Shown one piece after another: positions 1 to 5,693 of a stretch of DNA of 11,854 bases. The position numbers and the translations under genes are program-made. The notes beneath the pieces were generated by a model. It did no database searches. It had not been told where the DNA came from and saw only the letters and a program-made list of their open reading frames with translations. How positions within the stretch are numbered: the stretch's first letter is position 1; each line of letters starts with the position of its first letter. This stretch comes from an uncultured Synechococcus sp. (GTDB taxonomy: Bacteria > Cyanobacteriota > Cyanobacteriia > PCC-6307 > Cyanobiaceae): assembly GCA_937930135.1 (NCBI GenBank), contig CALGVO010000100.1:1-11854 (forward strand), given 5' to 3'.

Positions 1-1235
1 GCAAAACCCTTCTCGCCAAGGCCGTGGCTGGAGAAGCTGGCGTTCCGTTCTTCTCAATCTCCGGCTCCGAGTTCGTCGAGATGTTTGTCGGCGTCGGTGC
101 CAGCCGTGTGCGCGATCTGTTCGAGCAGGCCAAGAAAAACGCCCCCTGCATCGTGTTCATCGATGAGATCGATGCGGTCGGGCGTCAGCGTGGCGCTGGT
201 CTGGGTGGCGGCAACGACGAGCGTGAACAAACCCTCAACCAGCTGCTCACCGAGATGGATGGCTTCGAGGGCAATACCGGCATCATCATCGTGGCTGCCA
301 CCAATCGCCCCGATGTGCTGGATTCAGCCCTGATGCGTCCTGGTCGCTTTGACCGTCAGGTGGTGGTGGATCGTCCTGATTACAGCGGTCGCCTCCAGAT
401 TCTCAAGGTGCATGCTCGAGGCAAGACCCTGGCGAAGGATGTGGATCTCGACAAGGTGGCCCGCCGCACGCCCGGCTTCACCGGTGCCGATCTGTCCAAT
501 CTGCTCAATGAGGCCGCCATCCTCGCGGCTCGTCGTGAACTCAGCGAGGTGAGCAACGATGAAATCAGTGATGCGATCGAGCGGGTGATGGCCGGTCCGG
601 AGAAGAAGGATCGGGTGATGAGTGAACGGCGGAAGCGACTGGTCGCTTATCACGAAGCGGGGCATGCCCTTGTCGGTGCCCTCATGCCCGATTACGACCC
701 GGTGCAGAAGATTTCGATCATTCCCCGCGGTCAGGCCGGTGGTCTCACCTTCTTCACCCCCAGTGAGGAGCGGATGGAATCAGGTCTTTACTCCCGTGCT
801 TACTTGCAGAACCAGATGGCTGTGGCTCTCGGTGGTCGCGTTGCCGAGGAAATCGTCTACGGCGAAGACGAAGTCACCACCGGCGCCTCCAACGACCTGC
901 AGCAGGTTGCTCAGGTGGCCCGGCAGATGGTGACCCGCTTCGGCATGAGCGACAAGCTGGGCCCGGTGGCGTTGGGTCGTGCCCAGGGAGGCATGTTCCT
1001 GGGGCGCGACATCGCGGCGGAGCGGGATTTTTCGGAGGACACAGCAGCGACCATCGATGAGGAGGTTTCCGATCTCGTGTCGGTCGCCTACAAGCGGGCC
1101 ACCCAGGTGCTCACGCAGAATCGTTCCGTGCTCGACGAACTGGCTGAGATGCTGGTGGATCAGGAAACGGTCGACGCAGAGGATCTGCAGGAGCTCCTGA
1201 TGCGTCGGGACGTCCGGGTTGCTGAATACGTCTGA
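1..1235 (+). CDS. ftsH: FtsH ATP-dependent zinc metalloprotease, 5' end cut off by the window
   Basis: FtsH is a membrane-anchored hexameric AAA+ protease that degrades damaged or misassembled membrane proteins; in cyanobacteria it takes part in photosystem II repair. The frame is open from base 3, inside the Walker A motif (GKT is split by the edge), so the N-terminal membrane segments and the start lie outside. About 410 residues are visible. Seen in order: the pore loop MFVGVG (81-98), Walker B CIVFIDEIDA (from 147), the second region of homology with RPGRFDR (arginine fingers), the HEAGH zinc site (651-665) in the peptidase domain, and the likely third zinc ligand, the Asp of ASNDLQQ (894-896). 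The 3' end is complete and ends in a normal acidic C-terminus. The GTG at 24 is an internal valine, not the start. The paralogue (FtsH1-4) cannot be assigned without the N-terminus. Confidence 0.97.
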   Translation, partial: KTLLAKAVAGEAGVPFFSISGSEFVEMFVGVGASRVRDLFEQAKKNAPCIVFIDEIDAVGRQRGAGLGGGNDEREQTLNQLLTEMDGFEGNTGIIIVAATNRPDVLDSALMRPGRFDRQVVVDRPDYSGRLQILKVHARGKTLAKDVDLDKVARRTPGFTGADLSNLLNEAAILAARRELSEVSNDEISDAIERVMAGPEKKDRVMSERRKRLVAYHEAGHALVGALMPDYDPVQKISIIPRGQAGGLTFFTPSEERMESGLYSRAYLQNQMAVALGGRVAEEIVYGEDEVTTGASNDLQQVAQVARQMVTRFGMSDKLGPVALGRAQGGMFLGRDIAAERDFSEDTAATIDEEVSDLVSVAYKRATQVLTQNRSVLDELAEMLVDQETVDAEDLQELLMRRDVRVAEYV

Positions 1236-1899
1236 TTCTTCAGGCATTGCCGACCACTCCCGCTGGCGTGAGCGTCAGCGGGAATTGATCGTGTCGCTTC
1301 GAGCCCATCCGCTCCTGATGGTGTTCCGACCTGATCCTTCCGATCTCAACGCGATCGATCTCTCACGCACCCGGCTAAGCGGCTGGATCGATCAGCTTTC
1401 CGATCGGGGCGTTCGCCATGTGGAGGTGGCCTGGTCAGATTCCCCCCAATGGCCTGATTTGATCCGTTCTCTGCAGCAGCGTTACCCGCGTCTGAGCATC
1501 GGTGCCGCTTCGATTCGCTGCCAACGCGCGCTAGTGCAAACGGCGGAGCTGGGATTGGCCTATGCGATGTCGCCTTGCCTTGACGAAGTCCTGTTGGCGT
1601 TGGCTCGGCGTCTCAATCTCGTGCTTGTGCCCGGTGTGATGACGCCGTCGGAGATCCATCGCGCTGTGACCTTCGAATGTGAGCTGGTGAAACTGTTCCC
1701 TGCCGCCAGTCTGGGCATCGACTACCACCGCCTGCTGGCGGCGCCGATGGCACCACTGCCCTTCATGATTGCCGCCGGTGGTTTACGTGCTGATGGCTTG
1801 CGGGCCTGGCTGGCTGCGGGATACGACGCGATCGCCCTGGGCCGTTCAGCGATCGTGGCTGAACGGCTCGACCCAGCCCTGGACGAGTGGTTGACGTGA
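1219..1899 (+). CDS. eda: KDPG/KHG aldolase-like protein (Eda family)
   Basis: A 226-residue (beta/alpha)8-barrel class I aldolase homologue. Eda cleaves 2-keto-3-deoxy-6-phosphogluconate to pyruvate and glyceraldehyde 3-phosphate in the Entner-Doudoroff pathway and can also act on related 2-keto acids. Visible family motifs are the VEV strand with catalytic Glu69, GAAS at 95-98 (GAGT in E. coli), VPGVMTPSE (138-146), the Schiff-base lysine in VKLFPA (Lys158) and AAGG near 186-189. The residue matching E. coli Arg49 is a serine (Ser73 in VEVAWS), which is unusual and leaves the substrate in doubt. The start is uncertain: the TTG at 1219 lies inside the end of ftsH (17-base overlap) with no strong ribosome site, and TTG 1285 or GTG 1291 are in-frame alternatives but would cut into the conserved-looking first helix. 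It is probably translated from the ftsH transcript. Confidence 0.82.
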   Translation: MLNTSDSSGIADHSRWRERQRELIVSLRAHPLLMVFRPDPSDLNAIDLSRTRLSGWIDQLSDRGVRHVEVAWSDSPQWPDLIRSLQQRYPRLSIGAASIRCQRALVQTAELGLAYAMSPCLDEVLLALARRLNLVLVPGVMTPSEIHRAVTFECELVKLFPAASLGIDYHRLLAAPMAPLPFMIAAGGLRADGLRAWLAAGYDAIALGRSAIVAERLDPALDEWLT

Positions 1900-1922
1900 G
1901 ACTTGGATGCTACAGAAGAGAT

Positions 1923-1938
1923 AGACGTCTGAGGTTCT
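1923..1938 (+). promoter_or_regulatory. Ribosome binding site (GAGG) preceded by palindrome AGACGTCT
   Basis: GAGG at 1931-1934 lies 4 bases before the ATG at 1939 and supports that start. Directly before it (1923-1930) is the perfect 8-base palindrome AGACGTCT. Whether the palindrome binds anything is unknown; an 8-mer palindrome can easily occur by chance. Confidence 0.4.
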
Positions 1939-2544
1939 ATGTCTCAACTCTCGATTCAATTGAGTGACAAGGCCGATGCCCTGATCGCTCAGCTGCAGAA
2001 GGAGATCTTCAATCGACGGCGCAAGAAGGTCACCGCTGCCGGCGTGGTGGAGTCTCTGGTGGAAAGTGGTGCCCGCTCCCAGTCTGATAAGCGCTTTGCC
2101 ACGTCCTGGGCCAACCTGATCAAAGACATCGAGAAAGCGGCCAAACTCGCCGATGCGCATGGCAGCAAGCCGTCGTCGCTCAGCGACGAGGAATGGGTGC
2201 TGGTGTTGAGCCATCGGGCGCGCCTGGGCACAACCTCTGGGGGCAAGAAGGCTGCGAAGCGGGCAACAACGCGCAAGCCAGCCGCGGCGACAACAGCCTC
2301 AGCGAGAACAGCCGTTGCCAAGAAACCTTCAGCCCGACCAGCCTCGAGCAAGGCGACGGCGGCTGATCAGGCTCCAGACAGCAAGCCCAGGCCGGCCAGG
2401 CGCGCTCGCAAGAGTGGCGCTGCCGGTTCCACCAACACCTCGGTCGCCAAGCGCATGGCCAAGGCGGTAGGTCGTCTCGGCACCACCCCCTTGCCGTCCC
2501 TCACCACCGGCGGCAACGGCATCAGCTCTCCGGCCCGGAGCTGA
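1939..2544 (+). CDS. Small basic protein: RHH-like N-terminus with histone-H1-like Lys/Ala/Pro/Ser tail
   Basis: No function recognised. The 201-residue protein has two parts. Residues 1-45 (SIQLSDKADALIAQLQKE, then a basic RRRKK patch and TAAGVVESLVESG) have the strand-helix-helix look of a CopG/ribbon-helix-helix DNA-binding domain. Residues 46-95 look helical and end in DEEWVLVLSHRARLG. From about residue 100 to 180 the chain is low-complexity and strongly basic, rich in Ala, Lys, Arg, Ser, Thr and Pro with repeated KKAAKR, TRKP and AKKP pieces, like bacterial histone H1-type tails. I infer nucleic-acid binding, possibly a nucleoid-associated protein or a regulator. The ATG is supported by GAGG 4 bases upstream. 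The end runs 23 bases into the 3' end of the facing aroC gene. It sits 39 bases after the aldolase gene, so shared transcription is possible. Confidence 0.8.
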   Translation: MSQLSIQLSDKADALIAQLQKEIFNRRRKKVTAAGVVESLVESGARSQSDKRFATSWANLIKDIEKAAKLADAHGSKPSSLSDEEWVLVLSHRARLGTTSGGKKAAKRATTRKPAAATTASARTAVAKKPSARPASSKATAADQAPDSKPRPARRARKSGAAGSTNTSVAKRMAKAVGRLGTTPLPSLTTGGNGISSPARS

Positions 2545-3628
2545 GCAGGCTGCATTGGCCGTGCTGGCGGAGCAGATGGTCCGCCAGCACCAGGTTCACC
2601 ATCGCTTCCACCATCGGCACCGCACGGGGCAACACGCATGGGTCGTGACGCCCTTTGGCGGCCAGGGTGGTGGCCTCGCCGGCGGCATTGATGGTCTGTT
2701 GTTCTCGGCGGATCGTGGCCGTGGGTTTGAATCCCACCCGGATCAGGATCGGTTCGCCGTTGCTGATGCCCCCCTGGATGCCGCCAGAGTTGTTGGTGGC
2801 GGTACGCAACCGGCCGTCCTCGCTGGGGAGGAAGGCATCATTGTGCTCACTGCCCTTCAGGAGGGTGCCCGCAAAGCCTGAGCCGATCTCAAACCCCTTG
2901 GTGGCGGGAAGCGACATCACCGCTTTGGCGAGATCAGCCTCCAGCTTGTCGAACACCGGCATGCCCAGCCCCACCGGAGGGCGTCGCACCACACATTCGA
3001 TCACGCCACCGCAGGAGTCGCCATCCCGGCCGATCGCCTCGATGCGCTCGATCATGCGCTCGGCCATGGCGGCATCGGGGCAGCGCACGATGGTGGCCTC
3101 CACATCGGCCCGCTGCACCTGGGCAGGGTCCACCCTGGCTTCCAGGTCGTGGATGCGGGTCACCCAGGCGATCACCTCCGTGCCATGGATCGTGTGGAGA
3201 AGCTGTCGCGCGATCGCCCCGGCTGCCACGCGACCGATGGTTTCGCGGGCTGAGGCACGACCGCCGCCGCTGCGGGCCTGAATGCCGTATTTCGCTTGAT
3301 AGGTGGCATCGGCATGGGAGGGGCGGAAGGCCACGTCCATCTCCCGATAGTCCTGGGGGCGTTGGTCCTTGTTGCGCACCAGCATCGCGATCGGTGTGCC
3401 CAGGGTCACGCCATCAAGCAGGCCGCTGAGGATCTCCACCTGGTCGGCTTCGTTGCGCGGCGTGGTGATTTTGCTCTGGCCCGGTCTGCGCCGGTCGAGC
3501 TCCGCCTGAATGGCCGCCAGATCGAGTGGAAGCCTCGGTGGGCAGCCATCCACGATCACCCCCACGCCACCGCCATGGGATTCGCCAAAGGTGCTGATGC
3601 GAAACAGTTCGCCGAAACTGCTGCCCAT
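2522..3628 (-). CDS. aroC: Chorismate synthase
   Basis: Final enzyme of the shikimate pathway: converts 5-enolpyruvylshikimate-3-phosphate to chorismate using reduced FMN, feeding aromatic amino acids, folate and quinones. The 368-residue length is normal for the family. Signature motifs are present: GESHG (15-19), RRRPGQ (46-51), RPSHAD (102-107), SGGGRASARET (120-130), SGGIQGGISNG (281-291) and GRHDPCVLPRAVP (326-338). The ATG at 3628 directly precedes the conserved SFGELFRISTFGESHG start, so the start is secure although no clear Shine-Dalgarno is seen. The gene lies 39 bases downstream of bsmB on the same strand, so it may receive transcription from the betaine operon. Its last 23 bases overlap the facing histone-tailed gene. 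Confidence 0.98.
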   Translation of the reverse strand: MGSSFGELFRISTFGESHGGGVGVIVDGCPPRLPLDLAAIQAELDRRRPGQSKITTPRNEADQVEILSGLLDGVTLGTPIAMLVRNKDQRPQDYREMDVAFRPSHADATYQAKYGIQARSGGGRASARETIGRVAAGAIARQLLHTIHGTEVIAWVTRIHDLEARVDPAQVQRADVEATIVRCPDAAMAERMIERIEAIGRDGDSCGGVIECVVRRPPVGLGMPVFDKLEADLAKAVMSLPATKGFEIGSGFAGTLLKGSEHNDAFLPSEDGRLRTATNNSGGIQGGISNGEPILIRVGFKPTATIRREQQTINAAGEATTLAAKGRHDPCVLPRAVPMVEAMVNLVLADHLLRQHGQCSLLSSGPES

Positions 3629-3667
3629 GGGATCGTTGCGCTGGCTAGAGCGTAAAGACCCGTCCCC

Positions 3668-4522
3668 TCAGTGTTTGCGGAAACGCATCAGGCCCCAGCT
3701 GAGCCGGCCCGCTTCGCCGCCGTCCACCCAATGGCCGAGGCCTGCATCCATCCGTTCCAGGTAGGTGGGGCTGATGCTCTGGCTGAGTTCAGCTTTGCGC
3801 TGTCGCAACTCCTCGCGCACCCGGCTGTAGTGGCGCACCAGCATGCTGGTGCGGTCGTTCCAGATCTCCCGCGCCAGACCAACGGCCTCGGCCCACTGCT
3901 GATAGCGGCCAGGAGAGCCGAGATCGGCGAGATGGATACGTTGGAGAATGGCGTCGAGGGAGTCGGCGGCCACACCATCGGCTGCCATCGGATCGGTCAT
4001 CACCATCACACCGCCGGGGCGAAGCACGCGGGCCGCTTCGCGCATCACCTGCTGGCGATCGCCGGAATGGAGAATCGCATCCTGACTCCACACCACATCG
4101 GCGCAGCCATCCGGCAGGGGCACCGCTTCGAAGGAGGCATCGTGCACGGTGATGCGCTCCTGCAGGCCGGCCTCAAGGTTGAGGCTGCGATGGCGTGAAT
4201 TTTCGACTCTGGAAATGTTGATCGCATCCACCTGCACCCCGGGATGACGACAGAGGTACCGGGCGGCACCGCCGTAGCCGGAACCCAGATCCACGATCCG
4301 GCAGCCGGCTGAAGCCCTGGCGGCGATGGTGTCGTCGATCAGTGCTTCCAGCGCTTCAACGGTGCGGCGGCTGGCCTGGGCGATCGGCTCGTTGTCGGTG
4401 GCGTAGAGGCCCACATGGATGTCTTCACCACCCCAGATCTCGGCATAGAAGCGGTCGGCGTCGTCACTGTCGTAGTACCCGGCGGCCGTGGTGGCCGCCG
4501 GGGAGAAAGAGGTCTGGCTCAT
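3668..4522 (-). CDS. bsmB: Sarcosine/dimethylglycine N-methyltransferase
   Basis: Cytosolic S-adenosylmethionine-dependent enzyme catalysing the last methylation steps from sarcosine and dimethylglycine to glycine betaine. It has 284 residues, normal for SDMT/DMT proteins. Seen: the N-terminal EIWGGEDIHVGLY segment (28-40) typical of this subfamily, SAM motif I VDLGSGYGG (77-85), the acidic residue and loop around DAINIS (99-104), WSQDAILHS (145-153) as motif IV, and RVLRPGG (165-171) followed by MTDPMA. The ATG at 4522 lies 3 bases after the bsmA stop, with no obvious ribosome site, so translation is probably coupled to bsmA. The pair bsmA-bsmB in this order is the known route of three-step glycine methylation in halophilic and marine cyanobacteria. 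The exact split of steps between the two enzymes cannot be read from sequence. Confidence 0.93.
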   Translation of the reverse strand: MSQTSFSPAATTAAGYYDSDDADRFYAEIWGGEDIHVGLYATDNEPIAQASRRTVEALEALIDDTIAARASAGCRIVDLGSGYGGAARYLCRHPGVQVDAINISRVENSRHRSLNLEAGLQERITVHDASFEAVPLPDGCADVVWSQDAILHSGDRQQVMREAARVLRPGGVMVMTDPMAADGVAADSLDAILQRIHLADLGSPGRYQQWAEAVGLAREIWNDRTSMLVRHYSRVREELRQRKAELSQSISPTYLERMDAGLGHWVDGGEAGRLSWGLMRFRKH

Positions 4523-4525
4523 GGT

Positions 4526-5374
4526 TCAGATCGCTGTGACGTCGGTGTCGCAGAGGTATTCCTTCTCGGCCACGTGCACGTAGAAGTCGGGATCGTCGTG
4601 GCCGCGTTGGTAGTCGCCGTAGGTGCTGATGCGCTGGAAGCCCACCTCACGCATCAGGCGACGCACGTAGCCATGACGCAGCGGGAACATGTTGAGGTGA
4701 TAGGTGCTGCCGTCGCTGAAGGCGTAGCGGAAACGGGCCAGACCCTCATCGACGCAGTCGGGGCGCACCTCCACGTCTTTGCCGCAATACACGTTGCCCT
4801 TGCCCTTTTTTACCGCGGCACCACCCTCAAGCAGCCGGTCGTAATTGCGATGGTCGAGAATCAGGATGCCGTTGTGCTTCAACACGGCGTAGTACTCGGC
4901 GAGCGATTTGCGCCGGTCTCGCTCGCGGAACAGATGGGTGAAGGAGTTGCCCAGGCAGATCACCGCGTCGAACTCACCATGAATGTCGCGGTTGAGGAAG
5001 CGCCAGTCGGCCTGGGCGGTGCGCAGCAGCTGATTGCGCTCGCGGGCGTTGTGGAAGGCGCGCGCCAGCATGTTGGGGCTGCCATCGGCGCTCACCACGT
5101 CAAAGCCCTCTCGCAGCAGCCGGATCGAGTGGAATCCGGTGCCGGTGGCCACATCGAGCACCGATTTGGCGCCGTGCTCATGCAGCAGCTTCACGAAGAA
5201 ATCTCCTTCGGCTTCTTCCCTGGCATCCCAGTCGATCAGCCGATCCCAGCGATCCGCGAATTGTTCGACATACTCCTGCTGGTAGTGATCGGTTTCTCGA
5301 ACGCTCTCGGGAGATTCTCCGAACCGCTGGGCATCGGCGACTTCGGCTGATGCGTGGTTCCTGGTTGAGGTCAT
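4526..5374 (-). CDS. bsmA: Glycine/sarcosine N-methyltransferase
   Basis: First enzyme of betaine synthesis from glycine: methylates glycine to sarcosine and sarcosine to dimethylglycine with S-adenosylmethionine. It has 282 residues, typical for GSMT. Seen: the N-terminal YVEQFADRWDRLIDWD segment (35-50), SAM motif I VLDVATGTG (72-80), SADGSP (95-100), the LGNSFTHLF loop (141-149), the GSMT-like LDHRNYD (173-179), YCGKDVEVRP (196-205) and a C-terminal LRHGYVRRLMREVGF (232-246). The ATG at 5374 has AGGA about 10 bases upstream in the transcript. It is first in the minus-strand operon bsmA-bsmB(-aroC) and diverges from proV. A likely promoter lies near 5494-5521, which would give a leader of about 110 bases. 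Related glycine N-methyltransferases exist, but the bsmB neighbour makes betaine synthesis by far the best reading. Confidence 0.94.
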   Translation of the reverse strand: MTSTRNHASAEVADAQRFGESPESVRETDHYQQEYVEQFADRWDRLIDWDAREEAEGDFFVKLLHEHGAKSVLDVATGTGFHSIRLLREGFDVVSADGSPNMLARAFHNARERNQLLRTAQADWRFLNRDIHGEFDAVICLGNSFTHLFRERDRRKSLAEYYAVLKHNGILILDHRNYDRLLEGGAAVKKGKGNVYCGKDVEVRPDCVDEGLARFRYAFSDGSTYHLNMFPLRHGYVRRLMREVGFQRISTYGDYQRGHDDPDFYVHVAEKEYLCDTDVTAI

Positions 5375-5457
5375 GCTGGTCTCGTCCTGTGTTGCGCAGG
5401 GATGTCAGCGTTTCCGGCAGCACAATCTGCTTCCGGTGTTCGCGTAGACGACACCCA

Positions 5458-5484
5458 GGCGCCGAATCGCAGCGGATTCTCGCC
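5458..5484 (-). promoter_or_regulatory. Hairpin at the predicted 5' end of the bsmA transcript
   Basis: Plus-strand arms GGCG (5458-5461) with CGCC (5481-5484) and GAATC (5464-5468) with GATTC (5475-5479) give a 9-pair stem with a CC/T internal loop and a 6-base loop. If the promoter at 5494-5521 is right, transcription starts near 5487 and the hairpin occupies almost the first bases of the mRNA. A second weaker interrupted hairpin lies at 5414-5436. Both are read by eye, without folding energies. Confidence 0.35.
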
Positions 5485-5493
5485 ACTTCCCGA

Positions 5494-5521
5494 ACCTAAC
5501 CCTCAGCGCTCAGGTTGTCAG
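5494..5521 (-). promoter_or_regulatory. Candidate bsmA promoter (-35 CTGACA, 16 bases, -10 TTAGGT)
   Basis: On the minus strand CTGACA (5521-5516) is followed after 16 bases by TTAGGT (5499-5494). The -35 matches the sigma-70 consensus at five of six bases; the -10 has T1, A3 and T6 of TATAAT but is not a strong match. It would start transcription near 5487, about 110 bases before the bsmA ATG. No better -35/-10 pair was seen on this strand in the gap. Confidence 0.4.
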
Positions 5522-5553
5522 CATCGCAGTCAACATCGTTGGATCACGATGCT
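5520..5553. repeat. Inverted repeat AGCATCG-N20-CGATGCT, possible operator
   Basis: Perfect 7-base arms at 5520-5526 and 5547-5553, separated by 20 bases. The left arm overlaps the candidate -35 of bsmA, a position suitable for a regulator binding as a dimer on one face of the DNA. No matching site was found by eye elsewhere in the window. A 7-base repeat could arise by chance, so this is a candidate only. Confidence 0.35.
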
Positions 5554-5660
5554 TCGGGATTCGCTCAGAAACCAATGCTGCCAATGGGTTTGCCGGGATC
5601 AAGCCTCGCCTCGATGGCGTCATTTGTTGCTTGTTCCTGCGGAGTCTGCGTGCAGGTTGC

Positions 5661-5666
5661 TAGGGT
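5661..5666 (+). promoter_or_regulatory. Candidate -10 box (TAGGGT) upstream of proV
   Basis: TAGGGT fits the loose TANNNT pattern. No convincing -35 lies 15-19 bases upstream; the nearest TTG-led hexamer, TTGTTC (5631-5636), is 24 bases away. If it is used, transcription would begin about 5673, leaving a leader of around 20 bases before the ATG at 5694. An activator-dependent promoter would fit the missing -35, but this is inference. Confidence 0.3.
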
Positions 5667-5693
5667 CAAGAAATGGTGAAATGCGGATCCGAG

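Larger units (their letters stand above)
5375..5693. other. Divergent bsmA/proV intergenic control region
   Basis: The only sizeable non-coding stretch in the window (about 300-320 bases depending on the proV start). It separates divergent betaine synthesis (minus) and betaine uptake (plus). It holds a candidate minus-strand promoter (5494-5521), an inverted repeat overlapping its -35 (5520-5553), hairpins in the predicted bsmA leader (5414-5436 and 5458-5484), a short CCAATG direct repeat (5572-5577 and 5581-5586) and a -10-like box before proV (5661-5666). Its base composition looks less GC-rich than the flanking genes. An open frame covers part of it on the plus strand, but its product has no recognisable features and it runs into proV in another frame. 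Confidence 0.75.

Noticed and set aside
2528..2540. CTCCG-GCC-CGGAG hairpin at the aroC/histone-tailed gene junction as a bidirectional terminator
   Set aside because: Only five pairs with a three-base loop and no T-run on either strand; it also lies in coding sequence of both genes.
4415..5350. 311-codon open frame on the plus strand, antisense to bsmA, longer than bsmA itself
   Set aside because: It mirrors the bsmA/bsmB codons in a GC-rich genome, its product has no recognisable family and is repetitive in Val/Ala/His/Glu, while the minus-strand proteins are clear methyltransferases.
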